DNA of 64,000 nt from positions 268,511-332,510 of the forward strand of contig DF820470.1 in NCBI GenBank assembly GCA_000739535.1. Reading direction: 5' to 3'. A model generated the notes under the pieces. The model ran no database searches. It was not told the origin of the DNA and worked only from the letters and a program-made list of their open reading frames with translations. This DNA is from Candidatus Vecturithrix granuli (GTDB lineage Bacteria; Moduliflexota; Moduliflexia; Moduliflexales; Moduliflexaceae). Below, piece by piece: positions 9,103 through 17,489 of this stretch (position 1 is the stretch's first letter; the number at the start of each line of letters is the position of its first letter). Made by a program: the position numbers and the translations under genes.

Positions 9103-9968
9103 GCTTTCTCTCCTTTTCCAACTCTCTGAAGCGCCTGATAAAACAGATAACAGAACAGTTCGACGATGACAAAGTAGATCAATGAGAACGCCCCGCCCGG
9201 TCCCAGGTCGAATTGTAGGAGGGCAATTTTGACCAGGTAAATAGACAGGAAGGTGGTGGCATTGCCAGGACCACCGCCGGTCAGTACGAAAGGCTCAGCG
9301 TAAATCAAAAAACTATCCATGAAGCGCAGCAGCAAAGCGATAGTGAGGACGCCGCGCATCTTGGGCAACTGGATATACAAGAAGGTGGACCAGGAGGAGG
9401 AACCGTCGATTTTGGCGGCCTGATAATAGGCGTCAGGAATCGCCCGCAGCCCCGCGTATGCCAACAGGGTCACCAGCGGGGTCCAATGCCAGACCTCCAT
9501 CAACATCAGGGTAATCCAGGCATCGAGCGGTCTTGCGGTATGGTCGAATTTGGTGAAATGGTTGATGATCGAGCCGAACAGACCAATGTCCGGGCGTGTA
9601 AAAATAATCCAGATCGTCCCGATCGTATTCCAGGGAATAAGCAGGGGCAACGAAATCGTCACGAGACAGGCGGAGACGCCCCACCCGCGTTTCGGCATCG
9701 CCAGCGCCAGGAGGATGCCGAGCGGCATCTCAATCAACAGCACAAGTCCGGAAAATAGAAGTTGACGCCACAGGGCCTCGTGCAGGCGTTTGTCAGCCAA
9801 CATCTCCTTGTACCATTCGATGCCGACGAAAACGCTCTGTCCAGGCCCCCATATATCCTGGAGCGAATAATTCACCACCGTCATGAGCGGCAGGATTGAA
9901 CTGAACGCGACGATGATAAACACCGGTACCACCAAAAACCAGGCTTTATTGCTTTCCCACTTATCCAT
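9099..9968 (-). CDS. glpP: Glycerol-type ABC importer permease GlpP-like
   Basis: A 289-residue MalF/UgpA-type permease. It starts MDKWESNKAWFLVVPVF and has the EAA loop IPDAYYQAAKIDGSSSWSTF. FVLTGGGPGNATTFLS near the end is typical of this permease class. AGGAG lies 9 bases before the start. A tiny ATG frame of four codons overlaps the start region and is probably meaningless. Confidence 0.85.
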   Translation of the reverse strand: MDKWESNKAWFLVVPVFIIVAFSSILPLMTVVNYSLQDIWGPGQSVFVGIEWYKEMLADKRLHEALWRQLLFSGLVLLIEMPLGILLALAMPKRGWGVSACLVTISLPLLIPWNTIGTIWIIFTRPDIGLFGSIINHFTKFDHTARPLDAWITLMLMEVWHWTPLVTLLAYAGLRAIPDAYYQAAKIDGSSSWSTFLYIQLPKMRGVLTIALLLRFMDSFLIYAEPFVLTGGGPGNATTFLSIYLVKIALLQFDLGPGGAFSLIYFVIVELFCYLFYQALQRVGKGEKA

Positions 9969-10063
9969 CAGTCATAACTCCTGTGCCAATTGCTTAAAAA
10001 TCACGTGGTTTATCAGAATTTTCTCATTACCAGTAATCAATACCCATGAATACCTAATTGGGG

Positions 10064-11152
10064 TTACTTATGCACCAGGCGCCCATCAACAAACAGCTTT
10101 GTCCATTGTTTCGGAAATCGCAGCCAGCCTTGATTCGAGGGCACGGCTTGATCTTCGGGCAAACGGGCGCGCAGCGTATAGCCTGCCATGTTGACCGTCA
10201 CAATTTTGAAACTCCCCTGGTCTTCCACGGAGGTCACGGCGGCTGGAATCCCGTCTTGAATAGATTTACTATGAACTTCCAGGTACATCGGACGAATGCC
10301 GATTTCCATTTTTCCCTGGGCTTTTTGCGCCAATGCCACCGTGTCATCGTCGAGCGTGATATTGGCCCCATCCACCCGGGCGATATTACCCTCCAGGGTA
10401 CATGTTAAAAAATTCATGCCGGGGCTGCCGATAAAAAAGCCGACGAATTTATGCTGCGGATTTTCAAACAGCTCCTGGGGTGTTCCAATCTGGACCAATT
10501 CACCTTCGTACATGACCATGACCTGGTCGGCAAAGGTCAGAGCCTCTGTCTGATCATGAGTCACATAAATTAGAGTCAACTTCAGTTGTTCGTGAATTTC
10601 TTTGAGCTTGCGCCGAAGATGCCACTTCAGATGGGGATCGATCACCGTCAGCGGTTCGTCGAATAAAATAGCCGCCACATCGCTTCTGACCAATCCTCTG
10701 CCCAGAGAGATTTTTTGCTTGGCGTCAGCGGCCAATCCGGCCGCCCGTCGGTGAAGAAAGGGCGTCAAATCCAGAATTTCGGCCACTTCCATGACTCGTT
10801 TTTTCACGTCACTTTCTTCAACCCCCCGATTTCGCAAAGGAAACGCCAGATTATTAAACACCGACATTGTATCGTATAACACCGGGAATTGAAAGACCTG
10901 GGCAATATTTCGTTTTTCTGGGGGCAAATCTGTGACATCCTTGCCATTATATAATACCTGTCCCTGACTGGGTGTGACCAGCCCGGAAATCACATTGAGC
11001 AGGGTCGTTTTCCCGCACCCGGAAGGGCCGAGCAGGGCATACGCGCCGCCGTCATTCCAGGTATTATGAATACGTTTCAGAGCATAATCCGCTTCGCTTT
11101 TGGGCCTTTTTGCATAACTGTGGGCAACTTCCTGTAAATCAATGCGCGCCAT
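10064..11152 (-). CDS. glpT: Glycerol-type ABC importer ATPase GlpT-like
   Basis: A 362-residue MalK/UgpC-type ATPase with an N-terminal nucleotide-binding domain and a C-terminal OB-fold (TOBE) region. Walker A is intact (GPSGCGKTT, about residues 42-50), as are Walker B (AILFDEP) and the switch His (IYVTHDQTEA, H199). The ABC signature is degenerate: AADAKQKISLGRGL stands where LSGGQ should be. The partner GlpS shows the opposite pattern, so the pair should have one consensus and one degenerate ATP site. AGGAG precedes the start, 12 bases after glpS. Confidence 0.85.
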   Translation of the reverse strand: MARIDLQEVAHSYAKRPKSEADYALKRIHNTWNDGGAYALLGPSGCGKTTLLNVISGLVTPSQGQVLYNGKDVTDLPPEKRNIAQVFQFPVLYDTMSVFNNLAFPLRNRGVEESDVKKRVMEVAEILDLTPFLHRRAAGLAADAKQKISLGRGLVRSDVAAILFDEPLTVIDPHLKWHLRRKLKEIHEQLKLTLIYVTHDQTEALTFADQVMVMYEGELVQIGTPQELFENPQHKFVGFFIGSPGMNFLTCTLEGNIARVDGANITLDDDTVALAQKAQGKMEIGIRPMYLEVHSKSIQDGIPAAVTSVEDQGSFKIVTVNMAGYTLRARLPEDQAVPSNQGWLRFPKQWTKLFVDGRLVHK

Positions 11153-11164
11153 ACCGATCTCCTA

Positions 11165-12262
11165 TCATAACGGCTTTTCAAAACTATTTCGGCCGGGTGA
11201 CGCCACTAACACACCCGCTTGATCGAAGACAAAGAAATTACTCGGATTGACATAAATGGAAATTTCCGCGCCCATTTGATGGGGATGTACGCCGTCTTCC
11301 TGGATGACCAGGCGCGAACCATTATACATCACATGAATGAAGGTTTCAGATCCGTTGATTTCCGCCAATTCTACTTTGGTGCGAATTTCAGTGTCTTCGG
11401 CGCTGGCGCGATTCAAAGACAGATGATTGGGGCGGACGCCGAAAATATACTGCGCGGCAGACAGTGATTGCAGATGATTCGTCAAAGGAAATTCGATCTG
11501 TTCCCCTAGAGATGCTGTCCGTTCCCTCACTGTGCAAGGCAGGTAGTTGATAGGTGGGTCGCTGAAGACTTCCGCAACTTTGGTCGTTGCGGGATTGTGA
11601 TATACTTCGGGCGTCGAACCGGTTTGCAGAACCCGTCCTTCGTCAATCACCACAATATTACCTCCCATCATCAACGCCTCGGCCGGTTCAGTGGTGGTAT
11701 AAATAACAATGGCCTCGCGCCGTTTGAAAATTTCCCGCAGCTCAATGCGCAGTTCTTCACGCAATTTATAGTCCAGATTGACCAGGGGTTCATCCAATAG
11801 CAACAACTCAGCGTCTTTTACCAGGGCGCGAGCGATGGCAGTCCGCTGCTGCTGTCCGCCGGAAAGCTCGCTAGGCAAACGATCCAACAAGTTTTCGATA
11901 TGGAGCATTTCTGCGGTTTCGCGAACATGCCGGTCAATGTCGCCTTTGTTCATACCGCTGGTTTTCAGGGGCGAGGCGATGTTGTTATAGACGGTCAGGG
12001 AAGGATAATTGATAAACTGCTGATAGACCATTGCCACACTGCGGTTTCTTACGGAAACGCCCGTCACGTCTTTATCGCCGATAAGAATATTTCCTCGCGT
12101 CGGACGATCAAGGCCGGCCATGATGCGAAGGAGAGATGTTTTACCTGACAGGGTACGGCCTAAAAGTATATTATGCGAGCCAGACTTAAACTCAAGATTC
12201 ACATCTTTGAGATAAGTCTCCTGGTTGACAAGCTTGTGAACATTTTGAAGCACCAGATTCAT
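11165..12262 (-). CDS. glpS: Glycerol-type ABC importer ATPase GlpS-like
   Basis: A 365-residue ATPase. Walker A is unusual (GRTLSGKTS, residues 35-43). The LSGGQQQR signature and Walker B (LLLLDEPLVNLD) are intact, but the switch His is missing: YTTTEPAEA stands where YVTHDxxEA is expected. I chose ATG 12262, with AAAGGG ten bases upstream, over the TTG at 12283. It is the first gene of the (-) operon. Promoter sequences should lie in the AT-rich 12300-12500 region, where a reverse-strand TTGACA sits at 12361-12366. Confidence 0.85.
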   Translation of the reverse strand: MNLVLQNVHKLVNQETYLKDVNLEFKSGSHNILLGRTLSGKTSLLRIMAGLDRPTRGNILIGDKDVTGVSVRNRSVAMVYQQFINYPSLTVYNNIASPLKTSGMNKGDIDRHVRETAEMLHIENLLDRLPSELSGGQQQRTAIARALVKDAELLLLDEPLVNLDYKLREELRIELREIFKRREAIVIYTTTEPAEALMMGGNIVVIDEGRVLQTGSTPEVYHNPATTKVAEVFSDPPINYLPCTVRERTASLGEQIEFPLTNHLQSLSAAQYIFGVRPNHLSLNRASAEDTEIRTKVELAEINGSETFIHVMYNGSRLVIQEDGVHPHQMGAEISIYVNPSNFFVFDQAGVLVASPGRNSFEKPL

Positions 12263-12545
12263 GTCATCTACACCCTTTGCCAATTCCGAGTTTAATCCTA
12301 CGCATTCTAAGAATTGAACATTACATTATGAGAGAGACTCAAAAGATAACTTTATTTTTCTGTCAAGTTTTATTTTAAAAAATACATATTTTATCTATTA
12401 AAAATATTATATAAAAAATTTCTATAAGTTCATATTTTTTTATATTATATTTATTTTGAGAAAAAAACATTAATGATTTTATTTTTCACTTGACAATGTT
12501 TATTGGGCACTGTTTTGTATTTTTGAGGGAAATGTTGAGTAATTT
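12263..12545. other. AT-rich divergent intergenic region
   Basis: This very AT-rich stretch separates the (-) glp operon from the (+) gene at 12890. It holds a reverse TTGACA (12361-12366) facing glpS. It also holds a forward TTGACA (12489-12494) followed 17 bases later by TTTTGT, a poor -10. I see no coding capacity. Confidence 0.5.
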
Positions 12546-12638
12546 AGAGCTACCGGAAAAAACTCCTGACCCCACCCCATCCCTCCCGTAAATTAGAGGA
12601 GGGAGCGAGGGAGGGGTTGTATTTTTTCCGGTAGCTCT
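12546..12638. repeat. Palindromic element with AGAGCTACCGGAAAAAA ends
   Basis: 17-bp perfect terminal arms (12546-12562 and 12622-12638) enclose a C-rich/G-rich stem (CACCCCATCCCTCCC ... GGGAGCGAGGGAGGGG). It lies 10 bp from the transposed element at 12649. I found no second copy with these ends in the window. Confidence 0.6.
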
Positions 12639-12648
12639 TACAACATTA

Positions 12649-12762
12649 GGTAGTGGTTAAATGGTAAGTGATGCCCGCTCGTTGAGCGAAGTCGAAACGA
12701 GCCGCTTATTGTTCCCTTCGACTTCGCTCAGGGAACGCATCACTTACCATTTAACCATTACC
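12649..12762. mobile_element. Non-autonomous transposable element (MITE), family A, with 8-bp target duplication
   Basis: Terminal inverted repeats start GGTAGTGGTTAAATGG and end CCATTTAACCATTACC. The perfect duplication CAACATTA is present at 12641-12648 and 12763-12770. The core contains TCGTTGAGCGAAGTCGAA and CTTCGACTTCGCTCA. It has no coding capacity, so a transposase must act in trans. Confidence 0.85.
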
Positions 12763-12889
12763 CAACATTATTCACCAGGATTGAATATATTCAAAGGAGT
12801 GCCAAAGTTTGTCTTTGGCTGTCAAAGCCACTCCTGTTCTATAGCTAACTCCGCTGCATAATGCTGTAACTACAAGGACCATAAGATTC

Positions 12890-15220
12890 ATGAGTGAATT
12901 TGCCCGGGTGTTAAGTGAGATTATTGAGCAAGGCAAACAAGAGCGAACCTTCAGCATTAAAGAACTGGCTCAACACGCCCGGATTACGCCGAGTTATTTG
13001 AGCAACCTGAAACAATCGAATCGAAAACCGCCAGCGCGCAAAACACTTCATAAACTCACAGAAGGACTGCGGCAGTTATATGTCTCGGAAAGCGATATCC
13101 AGGAACTTATTGAGGCGTACAACCGCCAACACTTCAATTATCAAGAAGAGAGCGGACTGCTGGAATCTCTGATCGACGATTATAAGGAAGAGGGCACACT
13201 GTTTGAACGCGTCAAACAAGGCGTTCAAACAAGAGGACTGGTGCTGAAAAGATCGGTTGATGCACGCGATATCCTGGTGCATGAATCGCAGCCCTCCGGA
13301 TGTTTTGAAGGCGATCATCACGCCTTTATCGCCCAGGCGATCACGCTGCTTGAAATTGCTCATGACCGCGGCGATCTCGGTGGGAAAATTTATATCACTT
13401 GGTTTCATCATGACCTGTTTGACGAAGAGTTTAGCCGGGACCGCAAAAATGTGCGGGATATGCTGCGCAGTTTTCTGTGGGCTGATTCTCCGTTTCAGGC
13501 ATTTCATTTATGGGCCGGAGATATTACCCGCGACATCACCGTGATTGCGGATTTTCTGGCGCAATATATCGGCACATCTCATTGTTTTCTCTATGAAATC
13601 CCACACGGAGAGAGTCTGCCTGAATATCTGGTGATCGAAGGCGTGGGGTTTGTCGAAGCGAAACCCGTGTCAGAAAACCGATATTGGATTCGCCATGAAA
13701 CGGTTGATCACAAAGAGTCTCCTCAGGCGGCTGAACTCCGGGCGCTCATTCAGTATCTTGAATATCTGTTAGGCCCGCCAGAGCAGCGTAAGCCCCTGGT
13801 GAAAACAAACGCCCCTTCCCAAAGATTTTCCGTGACGCCAGTGACGAGAAAACTGGCGGATACGGAAGCGCGCACGATTAAAACCGAACTGCTCCTGATT
13901 AAATCGTCGCTGTCGGCTCGTTTTCGACCGGTTGAACATCTGCGCGCAGTACTGGAAGCGTCTGATGTTCCGTCGGATCGCATTGAAACCTATCTCAAAC
14001 ATCATCTTGAACGGGTGACGGCCCATGAAAAACGACAGCAAAGCGGCAAAGAGCGATCCATTCATGAAAAAAATTTTTTGAGCAAAGAATTTCGAGATCT
14101 TCTCCCCTGCCTTGCGCCATCTGAGGCAGAGCAAGGAAACTTGCTGGCGGCTGAAGCCAAATTATTCCAACAACAGATTCTCCGGGTGGTACAAACGCTC
14201 GCCCATCATCCCAATATCCATGTTGCGCTGGCAGACCAGGAATTTTTGATCCGATTTTCGCTCAGCGATAATACGGCCTTTCTGTCGTTTGATCCGCCCG
14301 GCGCACAGGGAGAGCCTCCCTTAAAACGGGATGATTCATTGGTCCGGGCCTGGACCGAACACCCGGATGTCGTCTATCAACTCCGGCATGAATTCAATAT
14401 GATCTGGAAAGACATCGATCCGCAGTGGCGCACGGATACAGAACAGGGCCGTCGGAATGTGCTCCACTTTTTTATGACAGAACCGCTCAAAGCTTTATTG
14501 GAAGCCGATCTTCCGGAACCAGACTTGTGGGGGTTTGTCAGTGAGTTGATTGACGGGGCAAGTTCATTCGATGCGGAATCCTTTGTGCGAAAAGTGTGCA
14601 CCCATGAACAGGAGGCGGAAAATATGCTCATTGTCAACAATATTTTCCCGCTGTTTACCATGCCGATCGACATTGATCCGTGGAATTCCGGAAGCGCAGT
14701 CCGCACTCGTCAACTCGTCTTTCACGCCCTGGTACAAGAAATAGAGCACATACATCTGATCCTCTCGCAAACACAGCTTGAGACCTATTGGGCTACAGGG
14801 CAATATGGGAGGTATACATTTCCGCACGCCTGGGTCGTCCGGCATGTTCAGGCCTTTCAATCCCTGCTGCTCAAATTTCCGGAAAAAATCACGGTCGCCG
14901 TCATTCCAAGTCGGGAAGAGTTTCCGGTCAATGTTGAAATCATTAACGGCGAATATGTCTCCTTTCAAAAAGCTGCAACGGATGATGAAAAAGGGGGAAT
15001 TATTCTGCATGACAAAGCGGTGGCTGATACGCTGTTAGCATATATCGAGCGCACGATTGCTTCGAGATGTCCAACGCCCTTGAAAGGCGCTCAGAATGTC
15101 GCCCGATGGCTTGAACAACAATTTGACATCCTCAGTGCCCTCCCTTCAAAAGACCTTGAGAATTCAACAAACATACCTGTCCCGATTTCTGGCTCTTATC
15201 CTCCCGTTCATCCGGATTGA
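12890..15220 (+). CDS. Large HTH (XRE-like) protein with unknown C-terminal region
   Basis: This is a 776-residue cytoplasmic protein. Residues about 20-65 form a Cro/C1-type helix-turn-helix (SIKELAQHARITPSYLSNLK). The next 700 residues match nothing I can name. They are mixed alpha/beta with no membrane segments. A region rich in His, Trp and Asp lies near residues 160-215 (ITWFHHDLFDEE, FHLWAGDITRDI). The length is far beyond ordinary repressors, so the C-terminal part may sense a ligand or act as an enzyme. The gene stands alone downstream of two palindromic elements, with a weak AAGGA box about 12 bases before ATG. The neighbours give no clue to its target. Confidence 0.7.
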   Translation: MSEFARVLSEIIEQGKQERTFSIKELAQHARITPSYLSNLKQSNRKPPARKTLHKLTEGLRQLYVSESDIQELIEAYNRQHFNYQEESGLLESLIDDYKEEGTLFERVKQGVQTRGLVLKRSVDARDILVHESQPSGCFEGDHHAFIAQAITLLEIAHDRGDLGGKIYITWFHHDLFDEEFSRDRKNVRDMLRSFLWADSPFQAFHLWAGDITRDITVIADFLAQYIGTSHCFLYEIPHGESLPEYLVIEGVGFVEAKPVSENRYWIRHETVDHKESPQAAELRALIQYLEYLLGPPEQRKPLVKTNAPSQRFSVTPVTRKLADTEARTIKTELLLIKSSLSARFRPVEHLRAVLEASDVPSDRIETYLKHHLERVTAHEKRQQSGKERSIHEKNFLSKEFRDLLPCLAPSEAEQGNLLAAEAKLFQQQILRVVQTLAHHPNIHVALADQEFLIRFSLSDNTAFLSFDPPGAQGEPPLKRDDSLVRAWTEHPDVVYQLRHEFNMIWKDIDPQWRTDTEQGRRNVLHFFMTEPLKALLEADLPEPDLWGFVSELIDGASSFDAESFVRKVCTHEQEAENMLIVNNIFPLFTMPIDIDPWNSGSAVRTRQLVFHALVQEIEHIHLILSQTQLETYWATGQYGRYTFPHAWVVRHVQAFQSLLLKFPEKITVAVIPSREEFPVNVEIINGEYVSFQKAATDDEKGGIILHDKAVADTLLAYIERTIASRCPTPLKGAQNVARWLEQQFDILSALPSKDLENSTNIPVPISGSYPPVHPD

Positions 15221-15341
15221 AGCATCCCTACTCCTTTTCCTGAAATTCTAAGATGAAGGCCGTCTCAAAGCCTATTATGACAAACTTCGGAGAAGGTCTT
15301 TCCATCTCAAAGAATCTCCTGCTTTGTCAAGGGTTTGACTG

Positions 15342-15400
15342 ACAGGTTCGTAGTTCCGCCTTCAGGCGGGAAACGCGCTAAAACGCGAACTACGAACCCG
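15342..15400. repeat. GTTCGTAGTTCCGCC...GAACTACGAAC palindromic repeat
   Basis: Two small stems (CCGCCTTCAGGCGG and a CGCG...CGCG arm pair) lie between GTTCGTAGTT and AACTACGAAC. Related copies occur at 19714, 27201, 27273 and 45838. Confidence 0.6.
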
Positions 15401-15422
15401 TCAACGATAACTGGAAAGAGTG

Positions 15423-17252
15423 CTACGCTGCGCGTAATACTTGAGTTTCGTGCTCTTCCATGAACTGATTGGTGTAAAGCCGGTAATAATAGCCTTTCTG
15501 CTTCAACAACTCGTGGTGGCTGCCTTGTTCGGTGAGCTTCCCGCGCCGAATCACCAGAATGCGGTCGGCCTCCCGAATGGTAGAAAGCCGGTGTGCGATG
15601 ATAAAGCTTGTGCGATCCTTTAACACATGATGAATCGCATGTTGAATTTTCTGCTCCGTTTCCGTATCCACTGACGAAGTCGCTTCATCGAGCACGAAAA
15701 TGCGAGGATTCGCCAGAATCGCCCGTGCAAAGGAGATTAGTTGCTTTTCGCCGGTTGAAAGGCGATTGCCGCCCTCGCCCACCTCCGTGTCGTAGCCCCG
15801 CTCCATCTTCATGATAAATTCATGGGCGTTGACTAATTTGGCGGCGTTGACGATTTCTTCATCTGTGGCCTCTAAACGTCCGTAACGGATGTTTTCTTTG
15901 ACCGTGCCGCTGAACAGATGCGGCGTTTGCAGCACGTAGCCCAGGTGCGATTGCAGCCAGGCCAGAGAGCGATCACGATAATCAACGCCATCAATCAAAA
16001 TCTGCCCCTCGCTCGGTTCAAAGAAGCGGCAGGCCAGATTGACAATCGTACTCTTTCCAGCGCCGGTTTCGCCAACCAGGGCGATCTTCTCTCCGGCTTT
16101 GACTTCCAGATTGAAGTTTGACAGCACATGTTCCCCTTCCTTATACGCAAAAGACACGTTTTTAAAGGCAAGATTACCCTGGATTTCCGGCCAGGATTCC
16201 GGTTTCGGCTGATACACATCGCCGTAGCGCGCGACTACCTCTGGTTTGTCCGTGATCTCCGGTGGCGTTGAGAGCATCGAAAAAATGCGTTCCGCTGACG
16301 CTTGCGCCGATTGCAGTTCCGCAAACACGCGCGCTAAGTCGCGGATCGGGTCAAAAAACAGCACTGTATAAGACAGGAATGCTGCTAAGGTGCCATAGCT
16401 GATCGTCTCTAGCAAAATCTGCTGGCCGCCGAACCACAGAGCTAATCCTGTGCCGATGCTCGCCAGCGCCAACACCGAGGGTAGATACAACGAGGCTAAG
16501 ACCGCGGCCTGCACCGACGAACGAAACATGGCCCCGGTTTCTTCCTGGAATTCCTGTAAATTTTCTGCTTCGCGCACCAGGGTTTTCGTGGTTTTGGCCC
16601 CGCCAATGCCTTCGTTAAAACCGGCTGTAATCCGGGAATTGATTTTTCGCACCCGGCGCTGCGCTTTCAGGATTTTCTGCTGAAAAAGCAGGCTGATTAC
16701 CACCAGCGGCGGCACAACTATGAGAGTGACTAACGCCAATTTCCAATTCAAACTGAGCATGGCAATCATAATGGCGATCATCATCGTCAGCCCCCAAACC
16801 GAATCCACGACACCCCAGGCCAATACATCGGCCAGACGGCGAATATCTGAGGTCATGCGCGCCATCATCCAGCCCACCGGAGTTTTGTCGTAGTAGGAAA
16901 ACGACAGGTCTTGCAAATGCTGAAACCCTTTACGGCGGATATCGTAGCTGATCCACATATCAATTTTTCCGGCAATGGCTATCAGGGTCCAAACATTCAT
17001 TGCCTGCACCGTGATTATGACAAGATAGATCATCACAAATTTCCACAGTCCCTCAAGGGTGCCGGGGATGATGAAATGATCGATCACATACCTGGTCAGG
17101 AGCGGAAATACCGCATCTATGCTGGCAACTGCGATCATCACGACCGCCAACCCCAGAAAATATTTTTTATAGGGCCTGGCAAATTGAAAGAGTTTCTTCC
17201 ACAAGCCCGGATCAAAGCGTTTGCTGTATTCTTCTTCACGATAGATGCTCAT
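15423..17252 (-). CDS. Heterodimeric ABC exporter subunit (YheH-like, canonical catalytic Glu)
   Basis: A 609-residue half-transporter with a six-helix exporter membrane domain (about residues 20-320) and one nucleotide-binding domain. Walker A GETGAGKST, Walker B VLDEATSSVD and switch IIAHRLST are intact, but the signature is LSTGEKQ instead of LSGGQ. This is the hallmark of one partner in YheH/YheI, BmrCD or TM287/288-type pairs. I set the start at ATG 17252. An upstream extension to 17372 is encoded by the transposed element at 17271-17384. The insertion lies 18 bases upstream of the ATG, and no strong ribosome site is visible there. The exported substrate is unknown; drugs, lipids or peptides are all possible. 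Confidence 0.85.
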   Translation of the reverse strand: MSIYREEEYSKRFDPGLWKKLFQFARPYKKYFLGLAVVMIAVASIDAVFPLLTRYVIDHFIIPGTLEGLWKFVMIYLVIITVQAMNVWTLIAIAGKIDMWISYDIRRKGFQHLQDLSFSYYDKTPVGWMMARMTSDIRRLADVLAWGVVDSVWGLTMMIAIMIAMLSLNWKLALVTLIVVPPLVVISLLFQQKILKAQRRVRKINSRITAGFNEGIGGAKTTKTLVREAENLQEFQEETGAMFRSSVQAAVLASLYLPSVLALASIGTGLALWFGGQQILLETISYGTLAAFLSYTVLFFDPIRDLARVFAELQSAQASAERIFSMLSTPPEITDKPEVVARYGDVYQPKPESWPEIQGNLAFKNVSFAYKEGEHVLSNFNLEVKAGEKIALVGETGAGKSTIVNLACRFFEPSEGQILIDGVDYRDRSLAWLQSHLGYVLQTPHLFSGTVKENIRYGRLEATDEEIVNAAKLVNAHEFIMKMERGYDTEVGEGGNRLSTGEKQLISFARAILANPRIFVLDEATSSVDTETEQKIQHAIHHVLKDRTSFIIAHRLSTIREADRILVIRRGKLTEQGSHHELLKQKGYYYRLYTNQFMEEHETQVLRAA

Positions 17253-17270
17253 ATAACTATAAGAAACTTG

Positions 17271-17384
17271 GGTAGTGGTTAAATAGTAAGTGATGCCCGC
17301 TCGTTGAGCGAAGTCGAAACGAGCCGCTCGCTGTTCCCTTCGACTTCGCTCAGGGAACGCATCATTTACCATTTAACCACTACC
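17271..17384. mobile_element. MITE family A between the two exporter genes
   Basis: It has the same ends as the 12649 copy and lies in the same orientation. Flanks are GAAACTTG (17263-17270) and GAAATTTG (17385-17392), a 7-of-8 target duplication. It separates the two subunit genes of one exporter and supplies a spurious in-frame N-terminal extension to the downstream one. Confidence 0.85.
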
Positions 17385-17397
17385 GAAATTTGTAAGT

Positions 17398-17481
17398 GGC
17401 TCAAGGGACTCAAGGGACTAAAGTTGAAGATATTTCTTCTCACTTGAGTCACTTGAGTCACTTGAGTCTCTTGAGTCCCTT
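17398..17481. repeat. Tandem CTTGAGTCA repeats forming a hairpin
   Basis: AGGGACTCAAGGGACT on the left can pair with AGTCTCTTGAGTCCCT on the right, with one mismatch. The right side is a short tandem array of CACTTGAGT units. It lies just after the stop of the upstream exporter gene and next to the MITE. It may act as a terminator or attenuator within the operon. Confidence 0.5.
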
Positions 17482-17489
17482 TTTGTTTT

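Noticed and set aside
17253-17372. 40-residue N-terminal extension of the exporter subunit
   Set aside because: It is encoded by the MITE at 17271-17384, so it is an insertion artefact of the open frame.
17398-17481. Possible CRISPR-like tandem array
   Set aside because: Units are 9 bases with no spacers and form a hairpin; there are no cas genes.
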